This document shows, one piece after another, positions 9,360 through 18,829 of a stretch of DNA of 43,729 bases. The notes below the pieces were generated by a model. The model saw nothing but the letters and a program-made list of their open reading frames with translations. It did not search any database and was not told where the DNA came from. Location: contig JAMPEL010000018.1 of the NCBI GenBank assembly GCA_023665185.1, positions 1 to 43,729 of the forward strand. The letters run 5' to 3'. Each line of letters begins with the position of its first letter. Within the stretch, counting starts at the first letter, position 1. The translations under genes were made by a program, and so were the position numbers. This DNA is from Roseburia sp. (GTDB lineage Bacteria > Bacteroidota > Bacteroidia > Bacteroidales > Bacteroidaceae).

Positions 9360-9733
9360 CCTAAAAAGTGACATTATATCATACATATTGGTAATTTGTT
9401 TGGATTTCAGTTGAAAACATACTGAGTTATAAGTATGCAAATATGGTTTTGGCAGAACTTCTTTGGTTCATCCGACATTTTGAATGATACGCGATACACT
9501 GCGGACATAACCCTTACCAATATATTGCAACGTCTCCATATCTGTTGTGTCTCTTGTACGCACTTTATAAACGGAAGTCTCAAACCCAAACCATCCTGCC
9601 GTACATATTGCAGGGCAACAGTATGCGGGCAGGGTGTGTTTTGACATTATGTCACCTTGGACGGGAAGGCGGATTTTAACATTTGGGGCGGCAATCGACC
9701 TTGACTCGGTGCTTGATTTTTGAATATTTACCG
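9360..9733. other. Gene-free stretch upstream of the his promoter
   Basis: No supported gene lies here. It contains one copy of a short repeat at 9571-9680 that recurs inverted at 10425-10530; the rest shows nothing I can assign. Confidence 0.6.
9571..9680 (+). repeat. Short repeat family B, copy 1
   Basis: This aligns at roughly 75% identity by eye with the reverse complement of 10425-10530. Core: TGCCGTACATATTGCAGGGC and CAACAGTATG. Read in frame from 9597 to 9635, it gives CRTYCRATVCGQG, against CRTYWRATVCGQG in the other copy. Six of seven codon differences are synonymous, suggesting descent from a coding sequence. Confidence 0.65.
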
Positions 9734-9990
9734 ATAAGTCATTGATAATCAATTAGATATATTTTCAGCAAAAACCATGCAGTTTTTGATGTAAAACGCA
9801 TGGTTGGAGTCAAAATAGAATATATTGATAATCAGCGAGTTATGAAATTTCCGCCTTAAAATCGTCTTTTTCGGGGTTCAAAATCGATTTTTGTTTTTCG
9901 GGGCATGAAAAAGGCGGCTGCCATCTTTTTGAAAGTGATTCGAAAAAACACCTGATTTTGGGGCAAAAAACGGGCTTTGAAAATTTTGTG

Positions 9991-10070
9991 CGCCTTGAAA
10001 ATAAATTTACTTCACCTTGAAAAAAAAACCGGTGCGCCTTGCAAATAAATTTTCAGCACCTTGTAATTTT
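9991..10070 (+). repeat. 22-bp phased CNCCTTG array (copy 2)
   Basis: Units CGCCTTG, CACCTTG, CGCCTTG and CACCTTG begin at 9991, 10013, 10035 and 10057, exactly 22 bases apart, as in the other copies, although the tails between them differ. Confidence 0.85.
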
Positions 10071-10179
10071 GACTTTTTAAGCACTTTTGGGGAGAAGGGG
10101 TGTGTTTCGGCTTGAAATTATATATCTTTTAGTCGGTCGAATTGTTCTGTTTGCCCACTTGGCTTTCAGGATTTAAAAC

Positions 10180-10246
10180 CCTTCGTAGAATCGCTCAAAT
10201 GCAACCGAGGTAAGGTCTGGCTCATTTTGAGGCGATTCTACGAAGG
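10180..10246. repeat. Long terminal hairpin of the element, copy 2
   Basis: CCTTCGTAGAATCGC (10180-10194) pairs perfectly with GCGATTCTACGAAGG (10232-10246). Compared with copy 1, the fourth pair changed from C-G to T-A on both arms, a compensatory change that keeps the stem. Confidence 0.85.
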
Positions 10247-10424
10247 CAGGTTTTAACATATCAAAATGTCAGCATTTTAATACAAAATCAATATTTTTTT
10301 TGACAGAACAAGACATCAAAACGCACTAAACAACACATTTATAAGAAAATCAAAAAGCCTGTCAGATTCATCAGCAAAACATCATCTACGTCAGGACTCA
10401 ACTCTATAAAAACAAGATAAAAAA

Positions 10425-10530
10425 CATACTTCCCGCCCAAGTGACACAATACCAACATCCCTTGTCCACATACTGTTGCCCGCCAATATGTGCGGCAGAA
10501 TAGTTCAGGTTTAGGGCTTCCTCTACTCCC
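10425..10530 (-). repeat. Short repeat family B, copy 2 (inverted)
   Basis: This is the inverted partner of 9571-9680. A minus-strand frame of about 80 codons (10339-10581) crosses it and reads PKPELFCRTYWRATVCGQG. I do not call that frame a gene, as it lacks a supported start and other coding signs. Confidence 0.6.
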
Positions 10531-10572
10531 GCATGAATTAAGGGCGACACGTTGACGAAACAGGATAAAGAA

Positions 10573-10622
10573 AAAGGGCAAGCCTGAAAACCCTAAAAAA
10601 AAGAGTTTCAGGCTTGCCCTTT
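10573..10622 (-). terminator. Terminator of the two-gene surface protein operon
   Basis: AAAGGGCAAGCCTGAAA (10573-10589) pairs with TTTCAGGCTTGCCCTTT (10606-10622), a 17-bp perfect stem. On the minus strand it is followed by TTCTTTATCC. It lies 58 bases after the stop of the 2713-residue gene. Confidence 0.8.
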
Positions 10623-10679
10623 ATCATTCGAGACAAGATCCAATATGGTAACGGCAAATATTCTTGCCGACTAAAAAAC

Positions 10680-13600
10680 TTATCTCGCAATATATTTCTG
10701 ACCATTAACAATGTACAAACCGCGAGGAAGCCTCTTAAGGGTTTCCATCGTAGCCTCCTTATAAAGCAACATACCTTCAATGCTATATACTCTCATCTTT
10801 GAAGCATCGGATGTCAAAGAAGAAATCTTCGTCACATCGTCTTCTATTGTCAAAATATACGGAGACTTGCGCCCACCTACCATATCTTCATTAAAGAACA
10901 ATGTTTCTTTTGCCTTGTATATTGTTCCGCTTACACAATCTTCCACAAAGAACGAGATGAGAACAGGTTCTTCGCCATATACTGTAAGATAATACAATCC
11001 ATCAATATAAACGGCTTCTCCCCGGTGTTCATCTTCTGCCATCGCATAAATGCGACAATCAGACTTCGCTAGTTCGGTTTTCAATTGAGTAAGGTCGACA
11101 ATCATATTCATTGTGGACGGATATTTACGCATATCCACATTTGTCAATTGTCCGCTTGCTTTGTCATTAGCCGCAACAGAAGCATCCATAAAATTGAAAA
11201 TCAAAGGCTTGTCAGAACTTGATTTATACAAATAGCCTGAACCTGGTACAAAATCTTTAAGGGTTCCTTCCCAATATCCATTGGCATATTCGGAAAATCC
11301 GGTTTGCGATACTACACAATCTCCTTCCTCCACATTCACCAAAACATCGGTTGCTCTTGCTTCAAAATAAGGATATGAAATCCAATTCCATCCGGTTTGA
11401 AGCATTATACAATCATTCTCTACATCATGAACTCGTCCTTTGAAAGATTTCATCGTTGCATAAGAAGCATTCACCTTATAAGCAAAGCCCGGAAGCAATG
11501 CAGCACAATCATCATTAATGCCGTATTCGGAATCATAGACAAACGTATTGGACGGACCAAGCACACGACTCACATTACCAAGAATGCGGCTTACAGGAAT
11601 CTGCTCGTCAATATAGTTTGAAATCCAGTTCCATCCTCTTGCAAATATCATATCTTGCTGATATATATCACGCTTAAATTTGGCAGATATACTTAATGAA
11701 TCGTCAACAATCACTGTAAGCGCATCGTCCGAACCGGCATTCTCACCATTTACAGTCCAACATACAAAAACATAATCCTCATTCGGCTCCGCAACAAGCT
11801 TCAATTCGTCACCAAACGAATACAATCCGGAAGACGCACCCAATATACCACCCTCTTCTGTGGCATCTTCAATTGCTACAGAATAAGTTTTTGTTGAATA
11901 GTTTGCCACCACATCCATATCATGGATTGCTGTATATTCAAACTCCGGTTCATTGGAAATGACCTCTCCATTAAGTGTCCAATTCCTGAATTCATATCCA
12001 TGATTTGATGTCGCAGTCAATACAACCACATCACCATATCTCGCAGCAGCATCATCAGAATCAGTCGCAGTTCCCGACTTGCTGTCTGATGATTTTACCA
12101 CACACTGTACAGTTCCCGCCACTTCAGGATAAGCGGCTGTATTCAAAGCTACAAACCCATCACGATACATAATCCATCCAGTAGTCTTACCGTTCTTTCC
12201 CTGATACCCCTCATAGTCTGTAATGTCGGATGTCTGCACAGTAAGTACAAAATATCCATTTCCGACTGTTTTATTGAGAGCGGAAAAATCCACTTTAAAT
12301 GTCTTGTTGTCATTTGTAGTAAGATTGACAAGACTCATATCTTGCTTTACCCCTTGCACAGAAAGAGAAAGGTCGTCTTTTGTAAATGTAGCAGGATTGA
12401 TTGATTTATTGAATACCACATTGACCGACTCCAAAGGCTCGACCACAAGAGCATCCTCATCAGGCACACCTTCTATTGAGGCAACCTCAAGCTGTAAATC
12501 AGGTACTGGCTCAAATGTAAGAATATAAGTTTCTTCATTCAAAGATTCAAACTTATCTGCAAAATGTATCCGATTCTCATATAGCGGGTCTTTTCCATCG
12601 CGTAATGTCCTGTCTGTCTGCCAGAAATTGCGCAATGAGATTTCTTTTCCATCACTCTGACGTACTACAGATTTCAAATCCGATATTCCATAAGTAGGAT
12701 CAGCGACATTACCATAGCTCCATCTCTCATTTCCGGGAACAACACGAAGCAAATAATCCGTTTCAGACACCTTCTGTATAGTTGCATATTGCGCCACAGA
12801 TACACTCTCAATTTCTCCATTTGAGAAATAAATCATATCAGGTGTATCTTCTGCATCTGTAATATCGTTTGTCATAAAACCTACAATCTTGTCTTCTCCG
12901 TCAGCCACTTCAAGGCTTCGGATCAATTCATGTATCGTAACCTCATTCAACAAAGACAAGTCAGGGTTTCCATAACTTGTTACATGAGTGGCCTCAACAT
13001 TATAGTCCGTAAAATGACCAAGCAATGAGCTTTTCAGCCACCACTGTGCATACGATGTGCTTTTGGCAGGAATAGTACCAAAATCGGTTGCCACGCTACC
13101 ACCTAATGCCAATGTTTTCTCCCTGCCATTCAATTGACTACTTATAAGTTCAAAATCAATCAACAATCCTTTCTCATTCTCAATAATCTCAGGTTGTTCT
13201 GTCACCATTTGCACATGAATGGCATCACCAAAACCTATATTATTGATAAGCAAAGAGAACTCAGCCTCTTCACTTGGCTCCACTTCTTCTGTGAAAGGAT
13301 CATCACCCTTGATGTCACGTTGCATAAAATAAGTAAAGTCAAGGTTCGGAGACGGTTTGACAGTCAGCACAACAGGAGAAAGTTCACGAACCACCTCCAA
13401 TCCTGTAAACGGATCTGTATAAGAAAGTGTGCCGCCAAAAGAATACAATTCCGCCACAGTAGGAGCAGCATACTTTGTTGGAATAAACAAAACCTTCACC
13501 ACACCGTTTTTCTGCGCATCTAAGGTCCATCCATCTGTCAAGCTCAGGTTTCCATCAAACCCGTCAATTGCCTCTGGATTTATCTGAAATTCATGACTTG

Positions 13601-16600
13601 TCACCATATTGCCCTCTTGATTCTTTACCGTAAGATTGAGTTTGACATCTTTCATTGCATCCGTATCATGACCATTAAATACGGTAAGAGTTCCACGGAA
13701 CGCTTGACGAGTCATCACCATCGACTGCGAAAATTGCAGTGTAATTGAAGCACATACAGAAGAAGAAATCTCACCATATTTCTCCATGCAAATATCGTAT
13801 GCTTCCTGATACTGATCTGCCAAAGATTCATAGCCCTCACTGACAGCCTGTTCATCCATCACCTTTGATACGTTCACAATATCATCCACACGATTCCAAT
13901 GAATACAGTTATCTGTATCAATCCCCTCAACTGTATTATTGATTCTTTCCAAAAAAGCTATCACTTGTTCATCTGTCATAGACAATGGCTTTACAGAAAG
14001 AGCTTGTTCAACGGTTACATCATCTTTTTCCAACAGCAAACTGAACAAGGTTTTCTTTTCTTCCATATCACCAATATACCAATCCTTATCACCAAAGAAC
14101 TCAAGCAAAAGGCGGTCATAATTCAACATATAATCTGCCACTCTACGTGCCACATCGTTATATTGCTTCTGCCAACTCCTCAATGAGGTGGAAGACTTCC
14201 TGCCTTTCACATCAGATTCTGTATTATCGGATACCGGACATTCTTGTGTGATAATATCTATTACCTCTACAAAATCATCAATCCATCCCATAACTTCGGA
14301 TCCAACCTCACCAAGTACCCGCATCCTTCTTTGCTCAGAAATATAGTCACAAAGTTTTTCAAATGCCGACATTGTCAACATCATACGAACCTTCGATTCT
14401 TTTGTTTCCCGCATATTCTGAGCACCTTGAGCAGCCATATTCATACCTTCATTAATTGGCGCAAGGAATGTTTTACCCAAGAAGAAATCAACCATAGCCT
14501 CCGCTCTGTTTGTGTCACACGTATCGCACATATTAAACGACTGCTCACTGGTGACCGGATGGTGTGTCTCTCCATACGTGACTTTATTGCCACCTGCTCC
14601 ACCAGGAGTTCCCAGACCACCAAAACCGCCACCAAGACCGCTGGCACTGACAAGAGAAGACAAAGCATCATAAATAGCAGCGCCTGTTGCAGCAGCTCCA
14701 CACATTTTCAAGGCCATACGTTCCAAAGCCTTATTATTTTTCAGCTCATCACCACAAAGAGCCTCATAATCAGCCGACACCACAGCCATGCAATTACCAA
14801 AATAAGTGACAATATTCGCTTTTCTTTTTCCTATCCTCTGTTGTACTTCCATTGTACTGTCATCCAACAATCGGGTAATCCGAACAGGTATTGCAACGGC
14901 TTGTTGAGCTGGAAGATTAAATGGCTCCAAACTCGTCAAAGCTTCAAATTTCCATTCATCCGTATCTTCTGGAATATTGACTGTCACATTCAAGGCTGTA
15001 ACAAGTCCTTTATTCGTTGCCGTAAAATAGACCAAAGTACTTTCACCTGCTTTCATATTGTCTCCGTCAATTCTGTCTGGAACACCAAGCACCACACATG
15101 GCAGAGGTACATCAGTCTCATAAACGACCTTTGTCACAATCTTGTATTCATCTTCTATTTCAGTTTCCTCCACTACAAAATTATATGTAATAGCCGTATA
15201 GCCCAGATTTACAGTAATATCATTTTGTCTTCCCGGGTTCACATAAATATTATTAGAATACGACTCATGCCTGTCTGCTGTTATGCTAACAGCATAATAT
15301 CCCTCAGGAAGAGTTATCCTATATTTTCCATCTGTTTCAGTTACACCTTCCGCCACAAGCGCACCTGTAACAGGATGCTTCACTTGTACTTTGGCATTGC
15401 TGACATGTGGTGCCTCAGATGTATAATAGGTAAACTCATCGCAAACATCCAAAACGAGATCGCCAACAAGTTCTGAAACGGGTTCTATATTATAAGGAAT
15501 GGAAATTCCACTTCCCATACTGCAATTGATTCCGATATGTCCTGTTACCGACTGATTGGCAGACATCTGTTCATTTGTAGAAATTGTCAATACAACAGAT
15601 GCCATCTCACCTTCTGACAAAGATGGAATATCAGCAGAAGTAGCCAGTTTCATCCACGAAGGCATAGAAAACATTATATTTCCAGTTTCTCCCTTGCCTA
15701 TATTTGTAAGAGTAAGGACATAATCACGGGTTGAGCCTATTGACACAGAAGCATTAATCGAAGAGACATCAACAGACAATTTTCCTTGAGGCTCACGCAC
15801 ATAATAATACACAGGTACATTTATTGGAGCACATTCGTCAGCACTTATCAAGATATTCATTTTCTCCCAAGCCAACTCAGAAGAAACACTAATACCTTTC
15901 AATGTAAATCCAATTTTTGCAGACTGTCCACCATTCAATGTACTTATATTATCAGAAAATTCTATTTCGCAGTTATTAGGCAAAGCCTTCAATATAGCCT
16001 TTACGTTATTCAACGGCAAAACACCCGGATTAGAAACGACAATGCTTCCTTTAAAGATTTCATTTTTCAACACATCACAGGTTATAACAGCACCGTCCGC
16101 CAATTGCATTCCATAAATATCAAAGTAGCACTGTTCCTCACTCATTTTCTCACCAGGAAAACAAGCTCCTACTACAAAATGTCCAATTTGGTTCTCAAAC
16201 GGGATATAATCAACACTAAAATTACCATCCTTATCAGTCACAGCATTCAATACATGACGATATCCTTGGTTTATTATATATACTTCAACATCCGCATTTT
16301 GAGTATTACGACCATCCGCATGACCAGAAATACAAACCGTCTCTCCTGCTTCATATAAAGTCTTCGATGTTTTTGACGTTACATGGAACGGAGCTACAAC
16401 ATCCACATACACAAACTTCGATGTATTATTACCATAATCCAGTTCCTGTGCTAATTTATTATCATTCACTGCCGCATATAATGCCCAAGAGCCAATCTCA
16501 CCAGTCACAACAACCTTCTGACAAACATTCAAAGATTGCATTGGATCTATCGGTACCTCTGTATAGGCAGTAGATATTGCAAAAGATTTACCTTTGTCAA

Positions 16601-18821
16601 AAATCCTCACAGAAACAGAAGCTGGTAATACAGCGTTTCCCGTATTTGTCAATACAACAGTTACATCCACGGTGTCTCCTGTCTCAAAAGATTTCTGTAC
16701 TGTATTAATCTCAGTTATCTGCACATCCGGCAAAGTTTGATCACTCACAGTAAACCAGGCATTTCCTTTAGCAAATCCATCAGCCTCGACAGTCAATACA
16801 GCCGTAAATCCATCTCCACTCACATTGTTCTCTTTTGACGTCACCACAAATGTGCTTTCTGTCTTACCTGCCGGTATAACCACTGTTGAAGGATACTCAA
16901 TGTCAGCATCATGATCGCAACTTATATGAACAGTCAAAGCGTCTAACACATCCGTATTGCGTACCACAGTCACATTCATAGCATCATTTTCTTTAAGAAC
17001 TGATGCTGATGGAGTCAATGCCAATACCGGACCGTCATCATCATAGACAGTCAAAGGTGCAGAAACCACCCCACCAGACATTCCATTATTAGCATTACAT
17101 CCACATGACGCAATCCATACAGCAGCAGAAATATTATAGGCACGTTCTCCATCAACAATAGCATTATCTATTACACCAAGATTAACCGTAACCTCTTCCA
17201 CTCCCTTTTCCATTATCACAGACTGCTGACCATAATAAATGTTCCCGTCCGAATCATCTGAGATTTTTACCGTAACCACTTTATCTATATTGTCCACACG
17301 ACGCAATTTTGCGGTCACAGCCAATGGGCCTGACGTTTCAGATACAGCTTTAGGAAACAAATCCATTTTCAAGGTTGGTACATCGTTATCAATCAACAAC
17401 ACATTCAGAGAAGCCGAATTATGCTTTACTGCTGTAGCAACAAATGTAACAACTTCCTCCATATTAGGTATCTCATCCTCAACAGCCTTCACTACAACTT
17501 CTACACTGCGTTTCCCTGCTGGAATCACAATGTCAGAAGGTATCTCAAAACGAGAAATGAAATCACAAGATAATTTTACTTCTATATCCTTTGAGGAGAC
17601 TCTTTCTGTAGATACCATCATTTTTATTATGCCTCCTTCTGTCACATCTTGCACATCTGATTCGACAGACAATGAAGGAAAGACATCATCCTCTATAATT
17701 ATATGAGACGCAACCTCTGAATACCCATTCCCAGAAACAGTAAAATCCACCACAGAATCATTATCCAGAAGTCCATTTGCTGTTGTCTGAGCATAGAAAT
17801 AAACTCCAGACTGTCCTTTGGATATGGTTATAAACTCAGGCAATGATACACGAGAATCTGAGCATCCTTTCAATTCAAACCTCTCATCAGACGACAGACT
17901 ACCGCTTCGGGACAATTGAAAACGATATATTTGCGCAGATTTCTCATCTATCCCGACCTTATCCGGAGTTAAAACCAATTGCTTGCCCACTTCTACTGTA
18001 GTTTCCGTCCATGCAACATTGTTATCCAGAAGCCATGAAGGCTCACCTGCATTACTGTTAGCCGTCAACTGTACTCGAATCTTCGCATCACCATCTAATC
18101 CAATCACAAAAGGAACATTTAGCTCTACACTTCTACTGACAATAGCGTTTGGATGAAGAGTTCCATCATAATATACAGTTCCCAACAATTTGGTTGTTCC
18201 ATCAAGTCCTTCAAGAAGAATTTGCTCTGTCCAACCAGCATTTGTCGGCAGACCACCAATATTCGAGACCTGCCAATTAACCCTGACCCTGCCATTTGGT
18301 TCTATAACACTTCTATCAACAACTACATCCGACACAAACAAATCCGGGGATTTGGCTATTGTCACTTTCCCAGCCAAGAACCCTGTGGACAAATTAGCCC
18401 CATCACGTCCACCTATCACCACATCAGATAAAGCCAGAGGCAACTCGTCCCCTTCTTCTAAGTCTATTGACGCACTTAAAGTAATTGACAACAACTTCCC
18501 CGTCCTTCCAATAAAAGATTTATTCTTTGAGGAGAACACCATTGCCATATACTTACCAGTCCCCACTTTCTGGATATTTACCACATGACCATCTGAACGT
18601 TCAGACAACAAGGCAGAAGATACATCCAACGTAATGCCTTCTGGCACAGCCAATGTAAACTGCACAGCAACCACATCTTCCGTATTATCCAAATTGACAG
18701 GCAAACTTATAGATTTCCCTTGTGCTACCGACACATCAGGTATAGAAAGTGTATTATTCCGAGCCGTAGCAATACCTGAAAGCAAAACGCATATCAGAGC
18801 AAATAAATATTTCATTTTCAT
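10680..18821 (-). CDS. Giant secreted multidomain surface protein with N-terminal cohesin-like module
   Basis: This 2713-residue protein has a signal peptide (1-20). About 22-155 resemble a cohesin-type beta-sandwich (SLPVNLDNTEDVVAVQFTLA, GKLLSITLSA). A CARDB-like domain (about 155-280) and roughly four Calx-beta-like units (about 285-695, ending in IIEDD, LLIDND, VYDDD) follow. A second CARDB-like domain (about 695-800), Ig-like segments, and a carboxypeptidase-regulatory-like domain (about 1135-1195) come next. A Gly-rich loop with CDTC nearby (about 1393-1435) and a helical region follow, then more Ig-like parts, two InlB-type beta repeats (about 2235-2385), two GWNWIS modules (about 2397 and 2478) and a tail like type IX sorting domains (MRVYSIEG, RGLYIVNG). 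No catalytic domain is recognised, so adhesion or scaffolding is likely. It starts 8 bases after the dockerin-bearing gene. Confidence 0.85.
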   Translation of the reverse strand: MKMKYLFALICVLLSGIATARNNTLSIPDVSVAQGKSISLPVNLDNTEDVVAVQFTLAVPEGITLDVSSALLSERSDGHVVNIQKVGTGKYMAMVFSSKNKSFIGRTGKLLSITLSASIDLEEGDELPLALSDVVIGGRDGANLSTGFLAGKVTIAKSPDLFVSDVVVDRSVIEPNGRVRVNWQVSNIGGLPTNAGWTEQILLEGLDGTTKLLGTVYYDGTLHPNAIVSRSVELNVPFVIGLDGDAKIRVQLTANSNAGEPSWLLDNNVAWTETTVEVGKQLVLTPDKVGIDEKSAQIYRFQLSRSGSLSSDERFELKGCSDSRVSLPEFITISKGQSGVYFYAQTTANGLLDNDSVVDFTVSGNGYSEVASHIIIEDDVFPSLSVESDVQDVTEGGIIKMMVSTERVSSKDIEVKLSCDFISRFEIPSDIVIPAGKRSVEVVVKAVEDEIPNMEEVVTFVATAVKHNSASLNVLLIDNDVPTLKMDLFPKAVSETSGPLAVTAKLRRVDNIDKVVTVKISDDSDGNIYYGQQSVIMEKGVEEVTVNLGVIDNAIVDGERAYNISAAVWIASCGCNANNGMSGGVVSAPLTVYDDDGPVLALTPSASVLKENDAMNVTVVRNTDVLDALTVHISCDHDADIEYPSTVVIPAGKTESTFVVTSKENNVSGDGFTAVLTVEADGFAKGNAWFTVSDQTLPDVQITEINTVQKSFETGDTVDVTVVLTNTGNAVLPASVSVRIFDKGKSFAISTAYTEVPIDPMQSLNVCQKVVVTGEIGSWALYAAVNDNKLAQELDYGNNTSKFVYVDVVAPFHVTSKTSKTLYEAGETVCISGHADGRNTQNADVEVYIINQGYRHVLNAVTDKDGNFSVDYIPFENQIGHFVVGACFPGEKMSEEQCYFDIYGMQLADGAVITCDVLKNEIFKGSIVVSNPGVLPLNNVKAILKALPNNCEIEFSDNISTLNGGQSAKIGFTLKGISVSSELAWEKMNILISADECAPINVPVYYYVREPQGKLSVDVSSINASVSIGSTRDYVLTLTNIGKGETGNIMFSMPSWMKLATSADIPSLSEGEMASVVLTISTNEQMSANQSVTGHIGINCSMGSGISIPYNIEPVSELVGDLVLDVCDEFTYYTSEAPHVSNAKVQVKHPVTGALVAEGVTETDGKYRITLPEGYYAVSITADRHESYSNNIYVNPGRQNDITVNLGYTAITYNFVVEETEIEDEYKIVTKVVYETDVPLPCVVLGVPDRIDGDNMKAGESTLVYFTATNKGLVTALNVTVNIPEDTDEWKFEALTSLEPFNLPAQQAVAIPVRITRLLDDSTMEVQQRIGKRKANIVTYFGNCMAVVSADYEALCGDELKNNKALERMALKMCGAAATGAAIYDALSSLVSASGLGGGFGGLGTPGGAGGNKVTYGETHHPVTSEQSFNMCDTCDTNRAEAMVDFFLGKTFLAPINEGMNMAAQGAQNMRETKESKVRMMLTMSAFEKLCDYISEQRRMRVLGEVGSEVMGWIDDFVEVIDIITQECPVSDNTESDVKGRKSSTSLRSWQKQYNDVARRVADYMLNYDRLLLEFFGDKDWYIGDMEEKKTLFSLLLEKDDVTVEQALSVKPLSMTDEQVIAFLERINNTVEGIDTDNCIHWNRVDDIVNVSKVMDEQAVSEGYESLADQYQEAYDICMEKYGEISSSVCASITLQFSQSMVMTRQAFRGTLTVFNGHDTDAMKDVKLNLTVKNQEGNMVTSHEFQINPEAIDGFDGNLSLTDGWTLDAQKNGVVKVLFIPTKYAAPTVAELYSFGGTLSYTDPFTGLEVVRELSPVVLTVKPSPNLDFTYFMQRDIKGDDPFTEEVEPSEEAEFSLLINNIGFGDAIHVQMVTEQPEIIENEKGLLIDFELISSQLNGREKTLALGGSVATDFGTIPAKSTSYAQWWLKSSLLGHFTDYNVEATHVTSYGNPDLSLLNEVTIHELIRSLEVADGEDKIVGFMTNDITDAEDTPDMIYFSNGEIESVSVAQYATIQKVSETDYLLRVVPGNERWSYGNVADPTYGISDLKSVVRQSDGKEISLRNFWQTDRTLRDGKDPLYENRIHFADKFESLNEETYILTFEPVPDLQLEVASIEGVPDEDALVVEPLESVNVVFNKSINPATFTKDDLSLSVQGVKQDMSLVNLTTNDNKTFKVDFSALNKTVGNGYFVLTVQTSDITDYEGYQGKNGKTTGWIMYRDGFVALNTAAYPEVAGTVQCVVKSSDSKSGTATDSDDAAARYGDVVVLTATSNHGYEFRNWTLNGEVISNEPEFEYTAIHDMDVVANYSTKTYSVAIEDATEEGGILGASSGLYSFGDELKLVAEPNEDYVFVCWTVNGENAGSDDALTVIVDDSLSISAKFKRDIYQQDMIFARGWNWISNYIDEQIPVSRILGNVSRVLGPSNTFVYDSEYGINDDCAALLPGFAYKVNASYATMKSFKGRVHDVENDCIMLQTGWNWISYPYFEARATDVLVNVEEGDCVVSQTGFSEYANGYWEGTLKDFVPGSGYLYKSSSDKPLIFNFMDASVAANDKASGQLTNVDMRKYPSTMNMIVDLTQLKTELAKSDCRIYAMAEDEHRGEAVYIDGLYYLTVYGEEPVLISFFVEDCVSGTIYKAKETLFFNEDMVGGRKSPYILTIEDDVTKISSLTSDASKMRVYSIEGMLLYKEATMETLKRLPRGLYIVNGQKYIAR

Positions 18822-18829
18822 ACTATCCT

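Larger units (their letters stand above)
9734..10278 (+). repeat. Dispersed non-coding element, copy 2
   Basis: This is the only full-length direct-orientation copy, about 545 bp. It begins near ATTGATAATCA (9741), which recurs at 9824, and carries the hairpin ACCATGC / GCATGGT at 9774-9804. The shared core follows: the TTTTTCGGGGCAT block, the 22-bp array (units at 9991, 10013, 10035, 10057), the long hairpin 10180-10246 and the TTTTAACATATCAAA tail. It sits between the his promoter region and the terminator of the 2713-residue gene, flanked by inverted copies of repeat B. Confidence 0.9.

Noticed and set aside
10339-10581. 80-codon minus-strand frame in repeat B
   Set aside because: It shows a short conserved motif with copy 1, but the frame outside it is not shared, has no promoter or start support and runs over the operon terminator.
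14244-15476. 410-codon plus-strand open frame opposite the giant surface protein
   Set aside because: It lies wholly antisense to a convincing domain-rich gene and its translation is rich in His, Ile and Ser with no recognisable fold; a shadow frame.
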